Source of the DNA: Ruminococcus sp. UBA3800
GTDB taxonomy: Bacteria; Bacillota; Clostridia; Oscillospirales; Ruminococcaceae
Assembly (NCBI GenBank): GCA_002368715.1
Contig: DFEO01000148.1
Location: 1-12,768 of the forward strand
DNA: 12,768 nucleotides
Direction of reading: 5' to 3'
Part shown: in pieces, positions 6,886-12,768 of the stretch
Position numbering within the stretch: the stretch's first letter is position 1
How the letters are laid out: each line of letters opens with the position of its first letter
The notes under the pieces: generated by a model
Told to the model about the DNA's origin: nothing
Databases searched by the model: none
Seen by the model: only the letters and a program-made list of their open reading frames with translations
Translations under genes and position numbers: made by a program

Positions 6886-8601
6886 TCAAAGTGCTGCCTT
6901 GCACATTCTCTTGTCTTTATACATCTGTGCGTCCGCACGCTCAAAAACGTCCTGGACACGGATGTCTTTGTCGGCATAATAATCCGACATCCCGACAGCT
7001 ATCGGCTTTATGCCGTCACGCTTATTTTCGCTCAGTATCTTGTCAAGGTTTATCAGCAGCTCATATCTTCGTTCATAGTCGCTGTCACGCAGGATGACCG
7101 CAAACTCATCTCCGCCCACCCTGAAAACAGGGCTGTGAGAGAACACATCGCATATAATCTTGCATGACTCACGGATAAATTCGTCTCCTGCATTGTGGCC
7201 GTATTTGTCATTGGTCTGCTTCAGACAGTTAAGGTCACACACAACGACCGAGAATTCAGGCTTGTCGCCGCTGCTTATGCTGTTGTCTATCTGAATCTCT
7301 GTCTGTGCATACGAGCGCTTGTTCTTTACACCTGTCAGTGCATCACGGCTGGCCATATCCATAGCATCCTTATAGGCAAGCTCCATCTTCTTTGAAGCAT
7401 CCACATTTGCCACAGCCACGATGATATGCTCGGAGTCCTCCTGCGGCCTTACCGCATAAAGCGAAACATACTGCGGCTCGCCATCTATTATCAGGCGGTA
7501 ATTGAGAAAGGTCTTTCCGTATTTGAGAAGGGTCTGCATAAGGTTATCCTTCTTCATTGCATCCTGCATCATAGGCAGATCCTCGGCGTAGATATCACTC
7601 TTCATATTTTCAAGTGATTCGGCAAAGAAGTCTTTGCCTGTTGTGCCTATTCTCAGCTTTGCATACTTTTCGCTGGCGGTATATTCAGAATACTCGTTGG
7701 TAACGACATTTACATGATATATGACCTCATACCTCTGAGCCAGTGCCATGGAGATATTGCTGAATGTGAGGTTCTCGGCTTCCATCATCTGCTCACGTCT
7801 CACCTGGTCATCGGTGTTTGCAACACCTACCACAATGTGATCGATATCGTTTTTCGGAAATACCACTGTGGTATTCACATACTGATACCTGCCGTCAAGC
7901 ATCTGTCTGTAATTGAATGAGAGGGAACCGTTCTTTTTCAGGCTTTCCAATATATTATCTTTCTGGAGCATTGTGAGCACGGGCTTTATATCGGCAGGGT
8001 GGATATATTTTTTGATATCCTTGGCCGAGTCGGAAAAAAAGTCCGTTCCACGGACCGTCAGCCCGAGCTTTGAATATTCTTCACTGGGGTTGTACTGAAT
8101 ATATTCATTGTTATTGATGTCCACATAGTATATGACCTCATACTTTCCGGCAAGAGCATTTGCGATATCGGAATATGTTTTGGACATAGCCTCACGGTGC
8201 ATCTGCTCATCAATATCCTGCACACCTATTACAACGCTTTGGTCATTTCCACGGATAGTTTTCAGATAGTAATATCTCGGCACACCGTTCTCGTCTGTCA
8301 GCCGATAGGTCAGCGAGAATGACTTGCCGTCCTTTAAGATCTCGACCACATTCTCCTTTTTGAAAGCATTCAGAAAATAGTCCTGGTCGGCAGGCCACAC
8401 CTGTTCACGGCAGTCACGTCTTACATCCTTAAAAAAGCTCTCTCCCGAAGCAACCTCAATAAGCTCCTTGTCGCTTCCGACGGCGGAATACTCTTTATAG
8501 CTGTCATCCTCGGCATTTATAACAAACAGCCGGTCATAGTCGCTTGCAAGCGCAAGTGCCAGACCAACAAAAGTAGCAGGCATATGGTTCTTGTCAGACA
8601 T
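6886..8601 (-). CDS. Soluble diguanylate cyclase with three tandem sensor modules
   Basis: A 571-residue cytoplasmic protein without signal peptide or membrane helix. Three similar modules of about 135 residues lie at about 13-134, 144-270 and 283-402. Each starts with a LALA/ALAxxYE(V/D) helix, continues with an NEY/SYKEY strand, then FF-(A/S/K)-(D/E) and a DxxxF/M...K(K/E)(D/E)N segment, and ends YY/YV...(V/I)VGV(A/Q)(N/D). They resemble PAS_3-like sensory units. The GGDEF domain is about 415-571, with SRDALTGVKNKR, CDLNCLKQTNDKYGHNAGDEF and an intact RVGGDEF (GGDEF at 496-500). It should make cyclic di-GMP. No RxxD inhibitory site precedes the motif. The start is set by AAGGAG at 8609-8614, so the 13-residue upstream extension is rejected. 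The sensed ligand is unknown. Confidence 0.9.
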   Translation of the reverse strand: MSDKNHMPATFVGLALALASDYDRLFVINAEDDSYKEYSAVGSDKELIEVASGESFFKDVRRDCREQVWPADQDYFLNAFKKENVVEILKDGKSFSLTYRLTDENGVPRYYYLKTIRGNDQSVVIGVQDIDEQMHREAMSKTYSDIANALAGKYEVIYYVDINNNEYIQYNPSEEYSKLGLTVRGTDFFSDSAKDIKKYIHPADIKPVLTMLQKDNILESLKKNGSLSFNYRQMLDGRYQYVNTTVVFPKNDIDHIVVGVANTDDQVRREQMMEAENLTFSNISMALAQRYEVIYHVNVVTNEYSEYTASEKYAKLRIGTTGKDFFAESLENMKSDIYAEDLPMMQDAMKKDNLMQTLLKYGKTFLNYRLIIDGEPQYVSLYAVRPQEDSEHIIVAVANVDASKKMELAYKDAMDMASRDALTGVKNKRSYAQTEIQIDNSISSGDKPEFSVVVCDLNCLKQTNDKYGHNAGDEFIRESCKIICDVFSHSPVFRVGGDEFAVILRDSDYERRYELLINLDKILSENKRDGIKPIAVGMSDYYADKDIRVQDVFERADAQMYKDKRMCKAAL

Positions 8602-8608
8602 CTCGATA

Positions 8609-8614
8609 CTCCTT
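8609..8614 (-). promoter_or_regulatory. Ribosome binding site fixing the cyclase start
   Basis: AAGGAG on the minus strand, 7 nt before ATG 8599-8601. The farther in-frame ATG at 8640 has no Shine-Dalgarno sequence at a usable distance and lies only about 10 nt from the predicted transcription start. Confidence 0.85.
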
Positions 8615-8657
8615 GTGTTTTTACAGAATATGGCAAACAAAATTTTACATCTACTTT

Positions 8658-8687
8658 ATTATAGCACAATTGATACAAAAGTGTCAA
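8658..8687 (-). promoter_or_regulatory. Promoter of the triple-sensor cyclase gene
   Basis: Minus-strand -35 TTGACA (8682-8687) and -10 TATAAT (8658-8663), spacer 18 nt, with TGC forming an extended -10. Both hexamers are perfect. It is divergent from the aldo/keto reductase promoter, about 83 nt away. Confidence 0.86.
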
Positions 8688-8770
8688 CAGCTTTGAGGAT
8701 AAAACAGCGAAAGTGACTAAGATTTTTTTGCCCAAAAGAGAGAAAAACCGTCTTAAACGTTTTCGAGTCA

Positions 8771-8799
8771 TTGACGTGTGGAGAAAAAAATGCTATACT
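8771..8799 (+). promoter_or_regulatory. Promoter of the aldo/keto reductase gene
   Basis: -35 TTGACG (8771-8776) and -10 TATACT (8794-8799) with a 17-nt spacer and TGC extended -10. The start near 8806 gives a leader of about 100 nt. Confidence 0.82.
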
Positions 8800-8807
8800 T
8801 GTGGTGA

Positions 8808-8873
8808 CGATCAACCGCTTTTTTCGGGGATCGGTCCGGTTGGCCAAGACTGCCGGCGAGCGGCAGCTTTTTT
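8808..8873 (+). promoter_or_regulatory. Leader with terminator-like hairpin (candidate attenuator)
   Basis: Within the predicted leader, CTGCCG (8850-8855) and CGGCAG (8861-8866) form a perfect GC-rich 6-bp stem with a 5-nt loop, followed after one C by six T's (8868-8873): the shape of an intrinsic terminator, ending 22 nt before the Shine-Dalgarno sequence. Upstream, CGATC (8808-8812) pairs with GATCG (8829-8833), with inner CCG/CGG pairing. A third stem, CGGTC (8832-8836) with GACTG (8848-8852, one wobble), overlaps both and could compete with the terminator. This is the arrangement of an attenuator or riboswitch, but I recognise no known class. It could also end a short RNA of about 70 nt. 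Confidence 0.5.
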
Positions 8874-8895
8874 GATGATCGTTGCCCTGTGGGCG

Positions 8896-8902
8896 AAAGG
8901 AG
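8896..8902 (+). promoter_or_regulatory. Ribosome binding site fixing the reductase start
   Basis: AAAGGAG lies 6 nt before ATG 8909. An in-frame TTG at 8882 would add nine residues but overlaps the leader and has no Shine-Dalgarno sequence. Confidence 0.86.
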
Positions 8903-8908
8903 TTATTT

Positions 8909-10030
8909 ATGTCGATCGATATTTCAAAAATGCCAAAGCTGGGGTTTGGCCTGATGAGACTGCCCCAGAAGGACGAGGTGATAGACCTTGACACTGTCTG
9001 TAAAATGGTGGACAAGTATATAGCCGCCGGTCTGAACTATTTTGACACCGCTTATGTTTATCACGGCGGAAAGAGCGAATGTGCTGCGAAGGAAGCGATA
9101 GTTGACCGCTATCCCAGGGACAGCTTTTATCTTGCAACAAAGCTTCCGGCCTGGAGCCTGAAGACCGAAGAGGACAGGGACAGGATATTCAACGAACAGT
9201 GCGAGCGTGCAGGGGTTGACTATTTTGATTTCTATCTGCTCCACTCCATAGAAGAAGGCGGCAACTATGATACCTATGAAAGGCTCAGATGCTTTGAGTG
9301 GGGAGCCGAGAAGAAAAAGCAGGGAAAGATAAAGCATTTCGGCTTTTCCTTCCACGGAACACCGGCACTGCTTGAAAAGCTTCTTGATGACCACCCCGAG
9401 GTGGAGTTCGTTCAGATACAGCTCAATTACATAGATTGGGACAATCCTGTCATCGCATCCGGCAGGCTTTATGAGATACTCAAAGAGCGTGGGATACCGA
9501 TTATAATAATGGAGCCTGTCAAGGGCGGAACGCTTGCGTCTCCCCAGCCAAAGGCTCTGGAAAAATTCAAGGCCGCAAGACCGGAAGCGTCAGCGGCATC
9601 CTGGGCGCTGCGCTTTGTGGCATCGCTGCCCGGCGTTATGACGATCCTTTCCGGAATGTCCAATGAGGAGCAGATGAACGACAACATAAAGACCTTTACG
9701 GATTTCGAGCCGCTGAGCGACGCCGAGAAGCAGGTGATAGAGGATGTTAAAAAGGTTATGAGGGGCAGCCCCACAATAGGCTGCACAGCCTGCCGCTATT
9801 GTGTTGACGGCTGTCCTCAGGGGATACTTATACCCGATATCTTTTCTCTTGTCAACACCATCCGCATATACAATGAAGGGTGGCGTGCAAAGAATTTCTA
9901 TAACAGTAATATCGCTGTTCATTCAAAGGCTTCCGACTGTATTGCCTGCGGTCAGTGTGAGGGCGTATGTCCTCAGCACCTGAGCATTATTGACCTGCTG
10001 AAGGACGCAGCAAAAGAACTGGAAGAATGA
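8909..10030 (+). CDS. Aldo/keto reductase with C-terminal 2x[4Fe-4S] ferredoxin domain
   Basis: A 373-residue cytoplasmic oxidoreductase of the COG1453 type. The N-terminal aldo/keto reductase barrel (about 1-280) carries the catalytic tetrad at standard spacing: Asp46 and Tyr51 (FDTAYVYHGG), Lys78 (ATKLP) and His112 (LLHS). The C-terminal domain has two cysteine clusters, Cys292-295-298-302P and Cys344-347-350-354P, each CxxCxxCxxxCP, expected to hold two [4Fe-4S] clusters. The fusion suggests electron flow between a reduced ferredoxin-like carrier and an aldehyde or ketone substrate, common in anaerobes; the substrate is not known. Transcribed alone, behind a leader with a terminator-like hairpin, and ended by a strong terminator shared with the convergent gene. 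Confidence 0.93.
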   Translation: MSIDISKMPKLGFGLMRLPQKDEVIDLDTVCKMVDKYIAAGLNYFDTAYVYHGGKSECAAKEAIVDRYPRDSFYLATKLPAWSLKTEEDRDRIFNEQCERAGVDYFDFYLLHSIEEGGNYDTYERLRCFEWGAEKKKQGKIKHFGFSFHGTPALLEKLLDDHPEVEFVQIQLNYIDWDNPVIASGRLYEILKERGIPIIIMEPVKGGTLASPQPKALEKFKAARPEASAASWALRFVASLPGVMTILSGMSNEEQMNDNIKTFTDFEPLSDAEKQVIEDVKKVMRGSPTIGCTACRYCVDGCPQGILIPDIFSLVNTIRIYNEGWRAKNFYNSNIAVHSKASDCIACGQCEGVCPQHLSIIDLLKDAAKELEE

Positions 10031-10032
10031 CC

Positions 10033-10080
10033 CAAAAAAACAATCAGACCGCTCTCTGTTACGGGAGCGGTCTTTCTTTT
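10033..10080. terminator. Bidirectional terminator between convergent genes
   Basis: AGACCGCTC (10046-10054) and GAGCGGTCT (10065-10073) form a perfect 9-bp stem, extendable by two pairs. On the plus strand TTCTTTT follows; on the minus strand an A7 tract at 10034-10040 gives T's a few nt after the stem. It serves the reductase gene and probably also the convergent membrane protein gene, whose stop is at 10083. Confidence 0.86.
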
Positions 10081-10082
10081 GT

Positions 10083-10580
10083 TTATTCATTATCAAGCGG
10101 AGGTCCGCCCTGAGGGGGGCCGCCGATGCCGTTTTTCTTCATGACCAGCTTCATAAAAAGCGGCATGAAAATAAATATCAGCACATAGCCCAGCACAAGG
10201 CTGAGTATCATAGCCTTGCCGAGCATAGGACCGTAGCTCATGCCCTTTGCACCGTGGCTGACAGCGTTTTTATAGGCCATGGTTATCATAGCCAGAGTTA
10301 TCACAGGCGTGTAGATAAGGTCGGACACAAGCGATTCAACAGCATGAGCCGCCGTGCTTCCGGGCGTGAGCCCCAGCTTTCTGTCAACAGCATCGCCCAC
10401 CTTTTTCATCGGAACAAGGAACCCTATCACAAGGCTTATGATAAAGCTGACAACAAAGCCGAGGATAAAGCCTATCACCGAGAATTTCGGGGATGAGAGA
10501 TTTCCTGCAAGTGACATAAAGAAGCTGAGTGTCAGCCCCATAAGTATGCTCATCTGTCTGCCTATCTTTTTCATATCCAT
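10083..10580 (-). CDS. Four-helix membrane protein, two DUF2798-like units
   Basis: A 165-residue integral membrane protein of unknown function. Hydrophobic segments lie near 11-27, 33-56, 88-104 and 122-146. The halves look alike: each has a helix with FFMSL or TLAMI, a loop, a long helix and an end of the form PM(K/x)K or MPLFMKLV-MKK, similar to the short two-helix DUF2798 family. So the protein may be a tandem duplication of that unit. The C-terminus is a Gly/Pro-rich tail (GGPPQGGPP) and acidic end. AAGGAGG at 10589-10595 lies 8 nt before the ATG. It has its own promoter. No transport or enzyme motif is visible. Confidence 0.8.
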   Translation of the reverse strand: MDMKKIGRQMSILMGLTLSFFMSLAGNLSSPKFSVIGFILGFVVSFIISLVIGFLVPMKKVGDAVDRKLGLTPGSTAAHAVESLVSDLIYTPVITLAMITMAYKNAVSHGAKGMSYGPMLGKAMILSLVLGYVLIFIFMPLFMKLVMKKNGIGGPPQGGPPLDNE

Positions 10581-10663
10581 ATTCCGTGCCTCCTTTTTGG
10601 ATTATCGGTAAGCTGCAAAACCATTAGATCCGAACGATAAAACATATCAAATGTCCTGCATCC

Positions 10664-10692
10664 ATTATATCATACACTTACGACAAAATCAA
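10664..10692 (-). promoter_or_regulatory. Promoter of the four-helix membrane protein gene
   Basis: Minus-strand -35 TTGATT (10687-10692) and perfect -10 TATAAT (10664-10669) with a 17-nt spacer. The start near 10657 leaves a leader of about 75 nt with nothing notable. Confidence 0.75.
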
Positions 10693-10766
10693 TTTTTGGG
10701 AGCCTTTTCTCACATTCCTACAAAACAGCAGAGCGTTTTTTGTGGATTTTACAGGATGCTCAAATA

Positions 10767-10784
10767 TATGATATATATGTCATA
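10767..10784. promoter_or_regulatory. Near-perfect 18-bp palindrome, candidate operator
   Basis: TATGATATATATGTCATA is symmetric in all but one base pair (positions 6 and 13 of the element). It ends 20 nt before the -35 of the synthetase-like gene, where an activator dimer could bind. Its A/T richness makes chance symmetry possible. The rest of 10693-10804 shows nothing I can assign. Confidence 0.4.
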
Positions 10785-10804
10785 ATAGTACCGTATCCCG
10801 GTGC

Positions 10805-10833
10805 TTGAAATCGAAAGGGAAATGTGGTATACT
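10805..10833 (+). promoter_or_regulatory. Promoter of the GS-like/ANTAR operon
   Basis: -35 TTGAAA (10805-10810) and -10 TATACT (10828-10833), 17-nt spacer, with TGG extended -10. The start near 10840 gives a leader of about 53 nt, too short for a classic two-hairpin ANTAR target plus terminator. Confidence 0.8.
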
Positions 10834-10854
10834 TGTAGGGAAAGCTATTTAGGC

Positions 10855-10882
10855 GAAAGGGGGAAGGACGCTCACAAAAGCG
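10855..10882 (+). promoter_or_regulatory. Unusual distant ribosome binding site with hairpin
   Basis: The purine-rich GAAAGGGGGAAGGA (10855-10868) ends 24 nt before ATG 10893, too far for normal initiation. Between them CGCT (10869-10872) and AGCG (10879-10882) can form a 4-bp hairpin with a 6-nt loop, which would shorten the effective gap to 10 nt. No other in-frame start exists between this element and 10893, and the protein N-terminus matches homologues from the 10893 ATG. Confidence 0.45.
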
Positions 10883-10892
10883 GCCATGTGTT

Positions 10893-12209
10893 ATGAAATA
10901 TACGGAAATGGAAGTTTTACAGTTTTGCGAGGAGAATGACGTCAAGTTCGTAAAGCTGATGTTTTGCGACATCTTCGGAAATCTCAGGACGATATCTATC
11001 CTTGCGGAGATACTGCCCGAGGTCTTCAGAGAGGGACTGACGTTCCATACCTTCGACGAATCGGGATTTATAGGCGAGTTCTGCGACCTTCGTATCTTCC
11101 CTGATCCCGAAACGCTGGCACTCCTGCCATGGAGACCCCAGCACGGGAGGGTAGTGCGCTTTTTCTGTCATGTAAGATATGAGGATGACACTGCCTTTGA
11201 GGGCGACGGCAGGTTCTTTTTGAAAAATGCGGTGGACTATGCCGCAGGCAAGGGCTATAATTTCAGGATAGGCACCTCCTGTGAGTTCTACTGCTTTAAA
11301 AAGGATGAGAAGGACAGACCCACGACCGAGCCTCTGGACAGTGCAGGCTTTTGTGATGCGGCTCCGAATGACAGGGGAGAGAACCTGAGAAGAGATATCT
11401 GCCTGACGCTGGAGAAGATGGACATTATGCCCGAAAGCTCGCTCCACGAGCACGGCCCGGGACAGAACGAGGTGGACTTCAGATATTCTTCTCCGCTGAA
11501 GGCTGCGGACAATCTTGTCACCTTTAAGAACGTTGTAAAAACCATGGCGGACCGAAACGGGCTTTATGCAAGCTTTATGCCAAAGCCGCTCAGCGACAAT
11601 TTCGGTTCGGGTCTGCATATAATGCTTATGTGCATGAAGGGAACGGAAAACATCTTTGAGCCTAAGCACGGAGAGCTTTCGGATGAGGCAAAGAGCATGA
11701 TGGCAGGTATAATAAACCGGGCTAAGGAGCTGACCCTGATATTTGACCCGACCACAAATTCCTATCAGCGTTTCGGAGACAGGCTGGCGCCTGCATATGT
11801 CAGCTGGTCAAACGGCAATTACAGCCAGCTGCTGAGGACGGTAAGAAAGGGCAGGAACGAGAACGGACTTATCCTGCGTTCGCCCGATAATTCCTGCAAT
11901 CCTTATTTTGCCATAGGTCTTATGATCTATGCCTGCCTTGAGGGTGCGCTCGATCACGAGCAGCTCTGTGAGCCGATAACAAAGCCTTACAGCCTGATGA
12001 GCGAAGACGAGCTGTCTGATCTGGATGTTCTGCCAAGGAGTCTGGGCGAGGCTATTGAGGCTGCCGAAAAGAGCGAATTCCTGCGTGAGCATATGCCCGA
12101 GGATTTCTTTGACAAGTTCCTTGAAAGCCGCAAAAAGCTTTTTGAAGACTATGAGCGGGCAGAGGATAAGCACGCCTTTGAAATGGAGACGTATTTCAGT
12201 TCGCTGTGA
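10893..12209 (+). CDS. Divergent glutamine synthetase homologue, probably not a standard GS
   Basis: 438 residues, the length of short GSI proteins, with the full fold: N-terminal beta-grasp (FVKLMFCDIFGNLR) and catalytic barrel. Glutamine synthetase joins ammonia to glutamate using ATP. Some landmarks remain: Glu131, Glu186 and Glu193 (HEHGPGQNEVDF), His242 (GSGLH), NSYQRF (289-294), Arg315 and Arg329. By eye alignment others are lost: Ser129 for n1 ligand Glu129 (GTSCEF for GxExEF), Leu298 for catalytic flap Glu327 (GDRLAP for GxxEAP), Tyr310 for Arg339 (SNGNYSQ for SxxNRSP) and Ile327 for Glu357 (LILRSPD for xELRSPD). The Ser129 form may be usual in a clostridial subgroup; the combined set suggests a changed substrate or a pseudoenzyme. 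An ANTAR gene follows after 38 nt without a terminator. Confidence 0.85.
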   Translation: MKYTEMEVLQFCEENDVKFVKLMFCDIFGNLRTISILAEILPEVFREGLTFHTFDESGFIGEFCDLRIFPDPETLALLPWRPQHGRVVRFFCHVRYEDDTAFEGDGRFFLKNAVDYAAGKGYNFRIGTSCEFYCFKKDEKDRPTTEPLDSAGFCDAAPNDRGENLRRDICLTLEKMDIMPESSLHEHGPGQNEVDFRYSSPLKAADNLVTFKNVVKTMADRNGLYASFMPKPLSDNFGSGLHIMLMCMKGTENIFEPKHGELSDEAKSMMAGIINRAKELTLIFDPTTNSYQRFGDRLAPAYVSWSNGNYSQLLRTVRKGRNENGLILRSPDNSCNPYFAIGLMIYACLEGALDHEQLCEPITKPYSLMSEDELSDLDVLPRSLGEAIEAAEKSEFLREHMPEDFFDKFLESRKKLFEDYERAEDKHAFEMETYFSSL

Positions 12210-12247
12210 CGCTTTAGTGATAAACAAATATGAAGGGAGGGACGTTT

Positions 12248-12768
12248 ATGGAACGAGTGCTTATCGCATCGGGCAGCGAGCAGGCATCTGATGTGCTGGT
12301 CAAGCTCGTTCACGAGATGTACGGCGGCTGCCGCATTTCGGTGGCGCAGACATCCAACGATGCCAAGAGAAGCGTAGCTTCAAACGAATATGACTGCGTG
12401 ATAATAAACGCCCCTCTCAAAGATTCGTATGGTCAGGAGCTGTGCGAGGTAGTCTCTGCTGATACGGATGCAGGCTGCATTTTCATAGCAAAGGCTGAAA
12501 ACTGTGATACGCTCTGGGACGAAATGGAGGACCTTGGTGCAATGATAATACCAAAGCCTCTGAGCCGAACGGATTTTTACCGTGCGATGCGATTTTCAAA
12601 TTCCGCAAGGAACCGAATGCTTGGGATAAGGACGGAGAACTTCAAGCTGAAGAAAAAGCTTGAAGACATAAGGCTGATAAACCGTGCGAAGCTGGCTCTT
12701 ATGACGTATCTGAGCTTTACCGAAAAGCAGGCACACCGTTACATCGAAAAGGAAGCTATGGATCAGCG
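12248..12768 (+). CDS. ANTAR-domain regulator with pseudo-receiver (3' end off window)
   Basis: The first 173 codons of a protein that runs off the window. Residues 1-115 have a response-regulator receiver fold: beta-1 RVLIASG, beta-3 YDCVIINAPL and conserved Lys103 in IIPKPLS. The phospho-acceptor position is Asn54, so normal Asp phosphorylation is not expected. A helical linker leads to an ANTAR domain from about 134 (LKKKLEDIRLINRAKLALM, then LSFTEKQAHRYIEKEAMDQ). ANTAR domains bind paired hexaloop hairpins in nascent RNA and prevent termination. AAGGGAGG at 12233-12240 lies 7 nt before the ATG. It is probably co-transcribed with the GS homologue. Similar glnA-ANTAR pairs (e.g. NitR in clostridia) control nitrogen genes. 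Only a few dozen residues should be missing. Confidence 0.88.
   Translation, partial: MERVLIASGSEQASDVLVKLVHEMYGGCRISVAQTSNDAKRSVASNEYDCVIINAPLKDSYGQELCEVVSADTDAGCIFIAKAENCDTLWDEMEDLGAMIIPKPLSRTDFYRAMRFSNSARNRMLGIRTENFKLKKKLEDIRLINRAKLALMTYLSFTEKQAHRYIEKEAMDQ

Noticed and set aside
8755..8762. AAACGTTT palindrome between divergent promoters
   Set aside because: Eight base pairs of A/T-rich symmetry is expected by chance and it matches no operator I recognise.
10869..10882. Possible ANTAR-target hexaloop hairpin in the GS-homologue leader
   Set aside because: The loop CACAAA lacks A at position 1 and G at position 4, there is only one hairpin, and no terminator follows.
10917..11669. Minus-strand open frame of 250 codons opposite the GS homologue
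   Set aside because: It is antisense to a conserved coding region, has no recognisable domain and no promoter or ribosome binding site that I can see.

Overview
The window looks like chromosomal DNA of an anaerobic, plant-fibre-associated Gram-positive bacterium, most likely Ruminococcus or a close relative in Oscillospiraceae. This is inferred from several features together: a secreted lichenase carrying a ricin-type trefoil, a wall-anchored protein ending in an NPSTG sorting signal, a glutamine-synthetase-like gene followed by an ANTAR regulator, a ferredoxin-tailed aldo/keto reductase, strong AGGAGG-type ribosome binding sites, near-consensus sigma-A promoters and compact intrinsic terminators. 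The species cannot be named from the sequence alone. No rRNA, tRNA, CRISPR array, insertion sequence or phage gene was seen.

Layout. Positions 1-2083 (minus strand) hold a small SOS unit: a Y-family translesion polymerase followed by a GNAT acetyltransferase, with a LexA-type box inside the promoter spacer. Positions 2105-4253 (minus) hold a secreted IdeS/Mac-like cysteine protease with a CARDB-like domain, a Ser-rich stalk and a sorting signal, transcribed through a long hairpin-rich leader. Back to back with it, positions 4272-5345 (plus) hold a membrane GGDEF protein with a degenerate GADEF motif. Positions 5443-6834 (plus) hold a GH16 lichenase whose leader carries an 11-bp perfect stem. 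Positions 6835-8687 (minus) hold a soluble diguanylate cyclase with three tandem copies of a sensory module. Positions 8771-10080 (plus) hold the aldo/keto reductase behind a leader with a terminator hairpin. Positions 10083-10692 (minus) hold a four-helix membrane protein resembling two DUF2798 units. Positions 10805-12768 (plus) hold a divergent glutamine-synthetase homologue followed by an ANTAR regulator cut by the window end.

How the genes fit together. Apart from polymerase-GNAT and the synthetase-ANTAR pair, each gene has its own promoter and terminator. Two GGDEF proteins suggest that cyclic-di-GMP signalling is wired to surface or feeding functions, but only adjacency supports that. 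The strongest candidate for an undescribed system is the synthetase-ANTAR pair. By eye alignment, the synthetase homologue has lost several residues needed for catalysis (n1 ligands replaced by Ser and Ile, the catalytic flap Glu replaced by Leu, an active-site Arg replaced by Tyr). Its partner is an ANTAR protein whose receiver domain has Asn where the phospho-acceptor Asp should be. The pair therefore resembles a ligand sensor plus antiterminator, analogous in logic to AmiC/AmiR. The surface IdeS-like protease is the second most interesting item.
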